Positions 1 to 7,130 are shown, numbered from the stretch's first letter. The stretch: 20,769 bases of DNA from Methanimicrococcus sp. (GCA_009783635.1 WRDC01000010.1:1-20769); one strand, 5' to 3'. Notes: generated by a model from the sequence alone, not told the origin. Translations and numbers: made by a program.

Positions 1-114
1 GGAAGAGTGTTGAACATGGAACAAAAAACTTATAAATCCTTCCCCGAATTTGAAAAAGATGCCTTTCCTAACAGGTATAAAAAGAAACTTGAAACAATAA
101 AAACCGAAAGGTAG
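1..114 (+). CDS. C-terminal fragment of an unidentified gene, or a very short ORF
   Basis: The frame is open from the left edge and ends at TAG 112-114, giving 37 codons. An internal ATG lies at 16. The peptide is rich in Lys, Glu and aromatic residues and I do not recognise a family. A GGAAG at 1-5 could be a weak ribosome-binding site for ATG 16, so a 32-residue ORF is also possible. If TAG were decoded, the frame would continue 14 codons to TAA 157-159. It would be the only gene in the window ending in TAG. A T9 run follows at 184-192. Confidence 0.3.
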   Translation, partial: GRVLNMEQKTYKSFPEFEKDAFPNRYKKKLETIKTER

Positions 115-183
115 GATGTTTTTTCCTCTATTTTTCTAAGAGACGAAGAGAGGCTATAATTTTAAACATTCAACCTGTTCTTA

Positions 184-192
184 TTTTTTTTT
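184..192 (+). terminator. Oligo-T terminator after the left-edge gene
   Basis: A run of nine T on the plus strand lies 70 bases after the TAG (25 after the TAA) of the left-edge ORF. Runs of U in the transcript are the usual archaeal termination signal. No hairpin precedes it. Confidence 0.4.
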
Positions 193-449
193 AGATACGA
201 GCCTAAAAGCATTTCTTATTTATGGCGTCTGAGCCGATATTATCTAAAATAAACAAAGCGGAGGTATTCAGCGGCTGAGACGGCTGATGAAATACAAACG
301 TTTTTGCATAAATATGCTTTTTTTGAAATTAAAAATGTTAAATGCAACAATACTGCAATTTCAATGTCTGAAATGCAAAGAAGTCAAAATCGGATGTCAT
401 GGCGGTATAAAAAATAACCGTTTTTCGCGCCGATTATTAAGGAGAAAAA
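193..449. other. AT-rich intergenic region upstream of larE
   Basis: Together with the tail of the left-edge gene this makes about 335 bases without a recognisable gene. I see no convincing ORF or RNA gene. A 5-bp hairpin (GCATA/TATGC) followed by a T7 run lies near 305-323 and could be a second weak terminator. A GGAGGT at 260-265 resembles a ribosome-binding site but no good ORF follows. The last 45 bases hold the larE TATA box and ribosome-binding site. Confidence 0.5.
406..416 (+). promoter_or_regulatory. Putative archaeal TATA box for the larE cluster
   Basis: An A/T element reading TATAAAAAATA lies 34-44 bases before the larE ATG at 450. Initiation about 25 bases downstream would fall near 435-440 and give a short leader that still includes the AAGGAG ribosome-binding site at 439-444. 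Confidence 0.45.
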
Positions 450-1337
450 ATGACGGCTGAAAAAAAAGAAAAAGCGTTGGAAGCGTTTTTTGAAAACCAA
501 AAGAAGGTCATTATCGCCTTTTCCGGCGGTGCGGACAGTTCACTTCTCGCGTCCGCGGCGATGTCAGCCACAATGTCAGCCGCCTGCATCGTTTCTCTTG
601 CCGTCACCGTCAAAACGGAACTCGTTTCCAACCGGGAAATTGAAAATGCGCGCGCCGCCGCCGAAGAAATCGGCATTCGTCATGTCATCATTGAAAAAGA
701 GATGCTGAAAAATCCGGACATCGAAAACAACCGTCAAAACCGCTGTTACGCCTGCAAAAAAGAACTGCTGATATCCCTTTTAGAATACGCCGCTGAGAAT
801 GGTTTTGAAACCGTCGTTGAAGGAACAAACGAATCCGACAGACTGCTGAACGAAACGGGAAAAATCCCGCGTCCAGGATTGGCATTCATTTCGGAACAAA
901 AAGAAAGGCAAAGCAAAAAAGAAACCGGCGGGCCGGTTTTAATGACGCCGCTTACGGACTTGAAAATCACAAAAGAAGATGTCAGAGAACTTCTGAAGCG
1001 CAGAAATTTATCCGCCGCCGGCAAACCTTCCGGTTCCTGTCTGGCGACACGCCTCCCTTACAATTCAAAACTGACGCCGAGTCTTTTGAAAACGATTGGC
1101 ACAGCCGAGGAAATACTGGCGGAAACAGGCGCAAAACAAATTCGGGTCAGGTGCCATACGGATGCGGCCGGCCGGAATATGGCCCGCATAGAAGTCGGAA
1201 GCGATGAGGGAGGAATTTTCTTTGACGGGAAAAATAAAGAGAAAGCGGATAAGCTCATTTCATTTTTGAAACAAAACGGTTTTGCTTACGTTACCGTTGA
1301 TTTGGAAGGTTTCAGAAGCGGCAGCATGGACATTTAA
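450..1337 (+). CDS. larE: ATP-dependent sacrificial sulfur transferase LarE
   Basis: This is a PP-loop ATPase of the LarE family, 295 aa. LarE proteins adenylylate a carboxylate of a pyridinium dinucleotide and donate sulfur, classically for the nickel-pincer cofactor of lactate racemase. Visible motifs are the SGGADSS pyrophosphate loop (25-31), RCYACK with Cys99 and Cys102, GTNESD (125-130), PRPG (140-143), and KPSGSCLATR with Cys197, the position of the sacrificial cysteine in single-Cys LarE. The C-terminus has the usual DLEGFRSGS ending. About 15 residues near 148-162 look inserted compared with typical LarE. The ATG follows AAGGAG at good spacing. No larB, larC or racemase is nearby, so the acceptor is unknown; the archaeal protein may serve another thiolation. 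Confidence 0.88.
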   Translation: MTAEKKEKALEAFFENQKKVIIAFSGGADSSLLASAAMSATMSAACIVSLAVTVKTELVSNREIENARAAAEEIGIRHVIIEKEMLKNPDIENNRQNRCYACKKELLISLLEYAAENGFETVVEGTNESDRLLNETGKIPRPGLAFISEQKERQSKKETGGPVLMTPLTDLKITKEDVRELLKRRNLSAAGKPSGSCLATRLPYNSKLTPSLLKTIGTAEEILAETGAKQIRVRCHTDAAGRNMARIEVGSDEGGIFFDGKNKEKADKLISFLKQNGFAYVTVDLEGFRSGSMDI

Positions 1338-1366
1338 TCATTTGAAAAAGACGGGAGGCGGAAAAA

Positions 1367-1897
1367 TTGATTGAATCGGATAAAAACAATGAACCGGATA
1401 AAACCAATGAATCGGATAAAAGCAATGAATCGGATAAAAACAAAAATGACGTCATTCTCCGTTTCGCCGAAAAAACGGATGCTTTGGCCATTGATATCAT
1501 TCTGTCAACCTATTTTTTAGACCGCGATGACATTCCTTACGAACACTTCCGCGTTGCGGAAAAAAACGGCAAAATAATCGGCTGCGCCGCGTTTGAAAAA
1601 TCGGAAACGCCCGCGGAAAAAGAAACTTTTTTTGAAATCCATACCATCGCCGTTCTGCCGCCGTACAAAGGAAAAGGATACGGGAAGAGACTTTTGGCTC
1701 AATTGATCTCAGACATTCAATCGCTGCCGGAAGCGAAAGGCATTAATAAAATTTATACGCGGACAACGGCGCCGGACTTCTTCATCCGCGAAGGATTCGA
1801 AAAAGCGGATATAGACCGGAAACAGCGTTGGAGCGAGTGCGTCCGCTGCGATAAAATAGATATATGTTCGCAGACAATTCTTGTCAAAAAGATTTAA
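1367..1897 (+). CDS. GNAT family N-acetyltransferase with a repeat N-terminus
   Basis: A 176-aa protein whose residues 27-150 form a GNAT fold: a beta strand ending at IHTIAVLPPYKGKGYGKRLL carries the acetyl-CoA pyrophosphate loop (K-G-K-G-Y-G), and FFIREGFEKAD is the typical last-strand motif. The C-terminus has a cysteine cluster (C-V-R-C-D then C-S-Q) common in archaeal GNATs and possibly metal-binding. The start is TTG at 1367, chosen because GGGAGG at 1353-1358 lies 8 bases upstream and there is no in-frame ATG before the domain. Residues 3-26 are four copies of a hexapeptide ESDKxN, apparently a disordered tail grown by slippage. The substrate is unknown. It lies 29 bases after larE and 19 before tyrA, probably in one transcript. 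Confidence 0.8.
   Translation: MIESDKNNEPDKTNESDKSNESDKNKNDVILRFAEKTDALAIDIILSTYFLDRDDIPYEHFRVAEKNGKIIGCAAFEKSETPAEKETFFEIHTIAVLPPYKGKGYGKRLLAQLISDIQSLPEAKGINKIYTRTTAPDFFIREGFEKADIDRKQRWSECVRCDKIDICSQTILVKKI
1373..1444 (+). repeat. Four 18-base tandem units inside the GNAT gene
   Basis: The unit GAATCGGATAAAAACAAT occurs four times with small changes and encodes ESDKxN each time. The unit is a multiple of three, so the array stays in frame at the protein's N-terminus. Confidence 0.85.
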
Positions 1898-1916
1898 AAA
1901 TCGTGAGATTCAAAAA

Positions 1917-3011
1917 ATGAAACAAAAAATCGGTTTTGTCGGACTCGGGTTGATTGGCGGCTCCATTGCAAAAGCCATCCGGCAGCATGATCCCGAATGT
2001 GAAATTGTCGCGTTTGCCAAAAGCCGGGAAACTCTGGAATTGGCGGCGCAGGAATCGGTGATTGATGTCTCCTGCTCATCTGTAGATGATAATTTCCGTT
2101 CGTGCGATTACATTTTTCTGTGTATGCCGGTCTCCGCCAATAACGAGTCTCTCAGCCGGTTGAAAAAATACATGCATGACGGCTGTATTTTGACAGATGT
2201 CGGCAGCGTCAAAACGCCGATCCATGACGAAATCATTGCCTTGGGAATGGAAGAAAACTTTATCGGCGGGCACCCGATGGCCGGTTCCGAAAAATCGGGT
2301 TTTTCCAATTCAAAGGCCACACTGCTTGAAAACGCATATTATATTTTGACGCCGTCGGCAAAAATTTCGGCGGAAAAAGTCGAAAAAATGTCGTCTTTCA
2401 TTGATTCGCTGAAAGCGATACCGATCATTTTGGATTACGAACAGCATGACCGCGTGACCGGCGTCATCAGCCATCTGCCGCATCTTTTGGCGGCGGGTTT
2501 GGTCAATTTTGTCAAAGAAAACGATTCCGAAGATGAATTAATGAAACGGTTAGCTGCTGGCGGTTTTAAAGATATCACGCGCATCGCCTCATCCATGCCT
2601 GTCATGTGGCAGCAGATTTGTTTGGAAAACGGCAAAAACATTACCGCCGTTTTGGAAAGCTATATTTCGCTTTTGGAACAGATGAAAAATGACGTTGAAA
2701 ACAAAGACGCGTCAGCCCTTTATGATATGTTTTCATCGTCAAAAGATTACCGAAACTCCATTCCGGATGTTTCCGCGGGACCGATCAAAAAAGCCTTTGC
2801 TCTTTACTGCGATATTGTTGACGAGGCGGGCGGTATCGCAACCATTGCAACCGTTTTGGCGGGCAGCGGCATCAATATTAAAAACATCGGGATTATCCAC
2901 AACCGGGAATTTGAGGAAGGCGTATTGAGAATTGAATTTTATGAAGAAGAGGCCTCCCGTCACGCCGCCGCTTTGCTCCAAAAACACCGCTACACCGTTT
3001 ACGAGCGCTGA
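1917..3011 (+). CDS. tyrA: Prephenate dehydrogenase with C-terminal ACT domain
   Basis: TyrA converts prephenate to 4-hydroxyphenylpyruvate with NAD+, the committed step to tyrosine. The 364-aa product starts with a Rossmann fold (GLGLIGGS, Gly9/11/14), followed by a CMPVS strand, TDVGSVK, and the hallmark GGHPMAGSEKSGF with His119. An all-helical dimerisation domain includes SHLPHLLA and GGFKDITRIASS. Residues from about 300 form an ACT domain (DEAGGIATIATVL, then NIGIIHNREFEEG), normally the site of tyrosine feedback. The ATG at 1917 has GTGAG at 1903-1907 upstream; an in-frame TTG at 1881 overlaps the previous gene and is less likely. The sequence resembles Clostridia TyrA far more than the usual archaeal enzyme, suggesting lateral acquisition. 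Confidence 0.92.
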   Translation: MKQKIGFVGLGLIGGSIAKAIRQHDPECEIVAFAKSRETLELAAQESVIDVSCSSVDDNFRSCDYIFLCMPVSANNESLSRLKKYMHDGCILTDVGSVKTPIHDEIIALGMEENFIGGHPMAGSEKSGFSNSKATLLENAYYILTPSAKISAEKVEKMSSFIDSLKAIPIILDYEQHDRVTGVISHLPHLLAAGLVNFVKENDSEDELMKRLAAGGFKDITRIASSMPVMWQQICLENGKNITAVLESYISLLEQMKNDVENKDASALYDMFSSSKDYRNSIPDVSAGPIKKAFALYCDIVDEAGGIATIATVLAGSGINIKNIGIIHNREFEEGVLRIEFYEEEASRHAAALLQKHRYTVYER

Positions 3012-3025
3012 GAAGAGGGATGGAA

Positions 3026-3571
3026 ATGCTGACAATGGGCATTGTCAATATGTATGACAAAATCAAAATTGTGGACGCGCATTATCGCGCCATTGCGCGC
3101 GCGGCTCCGATTTGTTACGCTTTCGGCTTTTCGTTGGCTCTTTTTGACTTTCCTTTTAAGATGGATAAAGACGAACTCGTTGAATTCGTCAAAGATCAAA
3201 CCACAATCGGTGAATCCGGAAAATATCTGAAATTGCTCAACGATGAACATCATTTGTATGTTTCAGACCTGCCACCGAAAGGTTTTCCGGCGCATTTCGG
3301 GTCCATCGTCACAACAACGTCAAAACCGTACCCTCAAAAAGCATTGAGGCCGATCGATGTCGCCGACGGCAATATGCGTAAAAAATCATATATGTTTTTG
3401 GTCGGCCTCGGCCGAAAAGGACTCCCGAAAGACTTGTTTGAAAGAGCGGAATATCATTTGGACATTACATCCAAAGGCATTTCTCTTGAAACATGCACGG
3501 CAATCGGCGCCATCCCGACACAAATCAATGCCCTGACTTTTGCTTTGGAACAAAAACAGAAAAACAAATGA
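3026..3571 (+). CDS. DUF531 family protein
   Basis: A 181-aa protein that I recognise as DUF531, a family found mainly in methanogenic archaea and without an established function. It opens with MGIVNMYDKIKIVDAHYRAI, typical of the family, and contains a Gly/Ser-rich ISLETCTAIGAIPTQINAL segment near the end. No signal peptide or membrane helix is evident. I chose the ATG at 3026 because AGAGGG at 3014-3019 lies six bases upstream; the ATG at 3020 directly abuts that motif. It begins 14 bases after the tyrA stop, so it is probably cotranscribed with tyrA. A T7 run at 3613-3619 may end this transcript. Confidence 0.8.
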   Translation: MLTMGIVNMYDKIKIVDAHYRAIARAAPICYAFGFSLALFDFPFKMDKDELVEFVKDQTTIGESGKYLKLLNDEHHLYVSDLPPKGFPAHFGSIVTTTSKPYPQKALRPIDVADGNMRKKSYMFLVGLGRKGLPKDLFERAEYHLDITSKGISLETCTAIGAIPTQINALTFALEQKQKNK

Positions 3572-3612
3572 AATGCGGATGCGCAAGAGCAGGGTGAAGA
3601 ATTGCTGCCGCC

Positions 3613-3619
3613 TTTTTTT
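3613..3619 (+). terminator. Oligo-T terminator after the DUF531 gene
   Basis: Seven T residues lie 42 bases after the stop of the four-gene cluster and before the exonuclease gene. No strong hairpin is visible, which is normal for archaeal termination. Confidence 0.45.
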
Positions 3620-3675
3620 ATTCAAACTTCGGATAATTGATAACCCTTAAAAATCAAGAGCTCTTTTAATCCGTC

Positions 3676-4431
3676 ATGCTCAGAAATTCTTACATTCATA
3701 TGACCGGAATCGGCAAAACGGTTGAAAAAAACATTTGGAACGCCGGCGTCAATTCGTGGGACGAAGCGATTGAAAATATGGCGGCGCTTCCGATAACAGC
3801 CGTAAAAAAGAAAGCGGTTGAAAAAGGAATTGAAGAATCAAAAGTTCATTTAAAAGAAGGCGATTCCGGCTATTTCGCAAAAACGCTGCCGTCCGCCGAA
3901 CATTGGCGCGCTTATCCCGAATTTTGTGATGACGTCGCTTTCGTTGATATTGAAACGACGGGACTCGCCCCCGGAAACGATACAATTACCGTTGTCGGGA
4001 TTTATGACCGGAAAGAAGCGCGGACATATGTTCGGGGCATTGACTTGGATGAGATTGTTGATGAATTTGCCAAATACAAAATGCTGATCACCTTCAACGG
4101 CGCCCGCTTCGATTTGCCGTTTATTAAATATGAATATCCCGAAATCGAATTCGACCAGCTTCATATCGATCTGATGTATCCGCTCAAACGCATCGGCTAC
4201 GGCGGCGGCCTGAAAATGATTGAGCGGGAAATGGGAATTGTCAGAGGCGACAATGTCAGAGACATTGACGGCTGGGAAGCTGTCCGATTATGGCGGCGGT
4301 ACAGGCGCGGTGATGAAGCGGCTTTGGATACCCTTTTGGAATACAACCGCGCGGATATCGTCAATTTGGAAACCATCATCGAAAAAGTGTATCCCGATTT
4401 GGTCACCAATTGTAAATGTAAAGAATTGTAA
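3676..4431 (+). CDS. Ribonuclease H-like DEDD 3'-5' exonuclease (YprB-type)
   Basis: A 251-aa protein with an N-terminal helix-hairpin-helix-like segment (HMTGIGKTVEKNIWNAG, about 8-24) and a DEDD exonuclease domain. The metal ligands are visible as VDIETTG (Asp91, Glu93), FNGARFDLPF (Asp146) and YNRAD (Tyr223 to Asp227), the YxxxD spacing of the DEDDy class. The family is annotated as a predicted nuclease acting on DNA or RNA; the substrate is unknown. The final residues NCKCKEL lie inside a tandem repeat array that also supplies the stop codon, so the natural C-terminus may have been altered. No clear ribosome-binding site precedes the ATG at 3676; the N-terminal HhH-like segment supports this start. 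Confidence 0.82.
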   Translation: MLRNSYIHMTGIGKTVEKNIWNAGVNSWDEAIENMAALPITAVKKKAVEKGIEESKVHLKEGDSGYFAKTLPSAEHWRAYPEFCDDVAFVDIETTGLAPGNDTITVVGIYDRKEARTYVRGIDLDEIVDEFAKYKMLITFNGARFDLPFIKYEYPEIEFDQLHIDLMYPLKRIGYGGGLKMIEREMGIVRGDNVRDIDGWEAVRLWRRYRRGDEAALDTLLEYNRADIVNLETIIEKVYPDLVTNCKCKEL

Positions 4432-4501
4432 ATGCAAAGAATTGTAAACGCAAAGAATTGTAAAGCAAAGAATTGTAAAGCAAAGAATTGTAATGGCAAA
4501 G
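4408..4501 (+). repeat. Six 15-16-base tandem units spanning the exonuclease stop codon
   Basis: Units begin at 4408, 4424, 4440, 4456, 4471 and 4486. The consensus is AATTGTAAATGCAAAG, with the fourth and fifth units one base shorter. The first unit and half of the second encode the last eight codons including the TAA at 4429-4431; the other four units are untranslated. Confidence 0.9.
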
Positions 4502-4519
4502 AGTAAATGAAATCAAGGG

Positions 4520-4530
4520 TTTAAATATTT
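4520..4530 (+). promoter_or_regulatory. Putative TATA box for the YbjQ-family gene
   Basis: A TTTAAATATTT element lies 55-65 bases before the ATG at 4585. Initiation about 25 bases downstream would leave a leader of roughly 30 bases containing GGTGA. Confidence 0.4.
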
Positions 4531-4584
4531 ACGAAATGATTAAATCGGACTCAAACATTAAAACAAATAAAAAAAGGTGAGATA

Positions 4585-4896
4585 ATGTTATTAGTTAACA
4601 CAGAGACCATTGCAGGAAAAGAAATCGAATCAATCGGGCTTGTCAAAGGAACGATGGTTCAATCGAAAAATATCGGCCGCGACATTACCCAAGCTCTTAA
4701 AAGCCTTGTCGGCGGCGAGCTGACGGCTTACACCGAGATGATGAACGAATCCAGAGACATCGCGACCCAAAGAATGGTCGAAGAAGCGGAAAAACTCGGC
4801 GCCGACGCGATTGTGAATGTCCGGTATGCCTCCTCATCAATTATGAAAGCGTCATCGGAAATTTTGGCTTACGGGACGGCCGTGAAGTTTAAATAA
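4585..4896 (+). CDS. YbjQ/UPF0145 family protein
   Basis: A 103-aa protein of the YbjQ (UPF0145, putative heavy-metal-binding) family, with the typical opening (TETIAGKEIESIGLVKGTMV), the central helix with ESRDIATQRMVEEAEKLGADAIVNVRY, and the terminal strand EILAYGTAVKFK. Family members are small cytosolic proteins forming pentamers; physiological role is not established. The start is well supported by GGTGA at 4576-4580, complementary to the 16S 3' end and four bases from the ATG. It is followed one base after its TAA by a 13-base tandem repeat array. Confidence 0.88.
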   Translation: MLLVNTETIAGKEIESIGLVKGTMVQSKNIGRDITQALKSLVGGELTAYTEMMNESRDIATQRMVEEAEKLGADAIVNVRYASSSIMKASSEILAYGTAVKFK

Positions 4897-4897
4897 A

Positions 4898-5053
4898 GTC
4901 TGAAAATGAAGTCCGGAAACACAGTCTGAAAATGAAGTCTGAAAACGCAGTCTGAAAACGCAGTCTGAAAATGAAGTCTGAAAATGAAGTCTGAAAATGA
5001 AGTCTGAAAGTGAAGTCTGAGAATGAAGTCTGAAAGTGAAATATGAAAGTGAA
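4898..5053 (+). repeat. Twelve 13-base tandem units directly after a stop codon
   Basis: Twelve units with consensus GTCTGAAAATGAA run in exact 13-base register from 4898 to 5053. Most differ by one to three bases; the last is degenerate (ATATGAAAGTGAA). The array begins one base after the TAA at 4894-4896. Thirteen is not a multiple of three, and the region has no coding potential or spacers. Confidence 0.93.
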
Positions 5054-5108
5054 ATACGGCATCCCCTTCAAAATTTGCGTATTATTCAAAGTTGTTGAGA
5101 GATTATAA

Positions 5109-5996
5109 ATGATTAAAATCATCAGAGATTTTTTGAACGGCGTCGCCTTCGGAATAACTGAAACCGTTCCGGGCGTAAGCGGAGGGACGATTGCCATCGT
5201 CTTCGGGTTTTACGCTGAACTGATTGAAACGGTCAACCACTTTACCGAAGATTATCGGAAATATCTGAAATTTGTCATCCCTTTTATCATCGGCGCTGCC
5301 GCCGGGCTGATTACGTTCAGTTCCATCATAAATTATCTGTTGACGAATTTTTCATTTCCGACAATGGCGTTTTTTATCGGTTTGGTCGTCGGTATCATTC
5401 CGCATATTTACTCCAAAGTGAAGGAACCCGGCCGTTGGTTTACGGCGAAAGAAACGGCTTTGATCGCGCTTCCTATGCTGGTGTTAGTGATTGTTTCTCA
5501 TTTAAAACCGGCGACTGTGACTGATCCGGCGGCCGTCATAAGCGGGATTACCCTCGCTTACATGATCTTTCTTTTTTTCTCCGGAATGATCGCGGCCGCG
5601 GCGTTGGTGATGCCCGGGGTCAGCGGCTCCTTTATGTTGTTATTGATCGGCGTTTATCACATAGCCACTTATTCTGTTTCGTCTATCAGACATTTATTAC
5701 TCGATATGACGAACATTGCGTTAATGACGGGCATTGCCAAAGTATTGGTGCCCCTGGGCTTGGGTATAATTGTCGGCGGCCTTTTAATGACAAGATTGAT
5801 TGAAAAACTTTTACAAAATCATTACAAAACCACGTATTCCATTATATTGGGACTTCTCATAGGTTCCGTTTACGCGCTGTTCAGAGACCCTATCGTTTAT
5901 CAAAGCGGTTTGACGGCGTTAATCATTGTCGCCGGCATCGTTACATTTTTACTCGGCAGCGTGATTTCATTCAATTTAGGAAAAACGAAGCTATAA
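5109..5996 (+). CDS. DUF368 family membrane protein, predicted polyprenyl-phosphate transporter
   Basis: A 295-aa integral membrane protein with roughly eight hydrophobic segments. It carries the DUF368 signature twice: ETVPGVSGGT at 18-27 and VMPGVSGSF near 167, as expected for an inverted-repeat transporter. Bacterial DUF368 proteins (PopT) recycle undecaprenyl phosphate across the membrane; by extension the archaeal protein may return dolichyl-type phosphate after glycosylation of surface proteins. The length is normal. The ATG at 5109 has only a weak upstream GAGAG. It lies 55 bases after the 13-base repeat array. Confidence 0.86.
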   Translation: MIKIIRDFLNGVAFGITETVPGVSGGTIAIVFGFYAELIETVNHFTEDYRKYLKFVIPFIIGAAAGLITFSSIINYLLTNFSFPTMAFFIGLVVGIIPHIYSKVKEPGRWFTAKETALIALPMLVLVIVSHLKPATVTDPAAVISGITLAYMIFLFFSGMIAAAALVMPGVSGSFMLLLIGVYHIATYSVSSIRHLLLDMTNIALMTGIAKVLVPLGLGIIVGGLLMTRLIEKLLQNHYKTTYSIILGLLIGSVYALFRDPIVYQSGLTALIIVAGIVTFLLGSVISFNLGKTKL

Positions 5997-6016
5997 CGGT
6001 TCAAGCGCAAGGTGTG

Positions 6017-6112
6017 ATTTGAACATTAAATTGCATTAAATTTGACATCAAATTTGAGCATAAATTTGAACGTTAAATTTGAACATTAAATTTACATTAA
6101 ATTTAAACATCA
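6017..6112 (+). repeat. Degenerate 11-13-base repeats after the DUF368 gene
   Basis: At least six imperfect copies of AAATTTGAACATT (11-13 bases) follow one another about 20 bases after the TAA at 5994-5996. The array is more decayed than the others in the window. Confidence 0.7.
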
Positions 6113-6175
6113 ATCCTTTTGTTCTCCTCATACCCGAAAAATAAAGGCAGGCCTCATCCGATTGTTTGATTTTTT

Positions 6176-6222
6176 AAAAAAAGGTTTTTGAATGTTCAGA
6201 TTTTCAGATTCTGAACATTCAA
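6176..6222 (-). terminator. Hairpin plus T7 terminator of the tRNA-Thr gene
   Basis: On the minus strand, four bases past the tRNA 3' end, a perfect 13-bp stem (arms 6210-6222 and 6188-6200, 9-base loop) precedes a run of seven T (6182-6176). This hairpin plus U-tract arrangement resembles a bacterial intrinsic terminator; in archaea the T-run alone would be expected to suffice. Confidence 0.6.
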
Positions 6223-6226
6223 TTAA

Positions 6227-6298
6227 AGCCCCGTGCGTGATTTGAACACGCGGCCTGCTGATTACAAGTCAGCCGCTATACCCCTAAGCCAACGAGGC
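6227..6298 (-). tRNA. tRNA-Thr (anticodon UGU)
   Basis: Reverse-strand cloverleaf of 72 bases. The acceptor stem pairs GCCUCGU with ACGGGGC (one U-G pair) with discriminator U73. The anticodon stem is GCUGA/UCAGC with loop CUUGUAA, so the anticodon is UGU (Thr, codon ACA). The T arm is GCGUG-UUCAAAU-CACGC. The D stem GCUU/UAGC has a U-U mismatch at 13-22. No intron is present and CCA is not encoded. The T loop has the standard UUCAAAU pattern. It is antisense to the flanking genes. Confidence 0.93.
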
Positions 6299-6374
6299 GC
6301 TTTGAAGTATGCTCAAATACAATTCATAATTAATAAATTTTATGGCAAAATATGGTAAAATGCCGGAATGATGC

Positions 6375-6386
6375 TTTTTTAAATAA
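6375..6386 (+). promoter_or_regulatory. Possible TATA box for the aldolase gene
   Basis: TTTTTTAAATAA lies about 70 bases before the ATG at 6456. The leader would contain two overlapping 8-bp palindromes (ACAATTGT at 6409-6416 and TTGTACAA at 6413-6420) that could bind a regulator or be chance in AT-rich DNA. Confidence 0.3.
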
Positions 6387-6455
6387 TGAAAATCAATAAA
6401 ATCATACAACAATTGTACAACAATTCAATCATACAATTTTATCGGGTGATCCAAA

Positions 6456-7067
6456 ATGTGGCAGAATATTTCGGCAATCGGCAAAAAGGTTGTCACCTCC
6501 GGCTTAGTGGAAGCAAATTTCGGAAATATCAGCGTCCGCTCGGCGTCGGGCAATTCTTTCGTGATTACAAAAACAAAGACGGCGCTGGACGACATTCAAA
6601 GAGACAGTGTCATCGAGGTGCCGGTCTTTGATTCGCCGGAAGACACAATGATTCCGGAAAATGTGCTTTTGGCCGTTGAAAAAACGGCGTCTTCCGAAAC
6701 ACGCGTTCATCGCCTGATTTATCAGAAAACGAAAGCAAAGGCGATCCTGCATGCTCACTGCCCTTATTCCGTTGTCCTGTCAATTCTGGAATTCGAATAG
6801 GGAAACCCGGCCATTATTCCGATAGACAGCGAAGGGAAACTATTTTTGAAAAGTATCCCGATCGTGGAAGGCGGCATCGGAAGTGAGGAACTGGCGGAAA
6901 ACGCGGCCAAAGCTTTCGAAGACGAAAATGTCAAAGGAATCGTTGTTCTCGGACATGGAACAATTGCCGCCGGCGAAACACTGGAAGAAGCTTATTATAT
7001 AACGGCGCAGCTGGAACACGCGGCAAAAATCAAATATATGTATGCGATGGCTAAGAATTTATTCTAA
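6456..7067 (+). CDS. Class II aldolase (fuculose-phosphate aldolase-like) with an internal in-frame TAG
   Basis: Class II aldolases cleave sugar-1-phosphates to DHAP and an aldehyde using zinc; in methanogens such an enzyme is linked to lactaldehyde supply for coenzyme F420. The start ATG has GGTGAT at 6445-6450. Residues 1-114 include GNISVR (substrate phosphate region), a Glu81 candidate and the zinc pair H99-A-H101. TAG occupies 6798-6800 (codon 115). The same frame continues uninterrupted to TAA at 7065-7067 with IPIDSEG and GHGTIAAGETLEEAYY, including His167, the third zinc ligand. With codon 115 counted, the length (203 codons) is normal for the family. A terminator-like hairpin follows only after the distal part. 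Either TAG is decoded as pyrrolysine or the gene has a recent nonsense mutation. Confidence 0.8.
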
Positions 7068-7070
7068 CGA

Positions 7071-7094
7071 TTCGGTGAGAAACCGAAATTTTTT
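7071..7094 (+). terminator. Hairpin plus T6 terminator after the aldolase
   Basis: TTCGGT (7071-7076) pairs with ACCGAA (7082-7087) around a 5-base loop, followed by T6 at 7089-7094. It starts three bases after the TAA of the full-length aldolase frame. Confidence 0.55.
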
Positions 7095-7130
7095 CGTCAG
7101 CCGCCAACCGATTATTATTTAATCGAATTG

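Noticed and set aside
4898..5053. Possible CRISPR array
   Set aside because: Units are 13 bases, directly abutting, without unique spacers, and there are no cas genes.
4889..5197. Minus-strand ORF rich in FSDF repeats over the 13-base array
   Set aside because: It is produced by translating the tandem array; periodic low-complexity peptides of this type are expected from repeats and there is no initiation signal.
6386..6631. 81-residue plus-strand ORF overlapping the aldolase start
   Set aside because: It is in another frame, has no ribosome-binding site, and its 3' half is a shadow of the aldolase coding sequence.
6456..7067. Frameshift in the aldolase
   Set aside because: Both halves are in the same frame and separated only by one TAG; no base insertion or deletion is needed.
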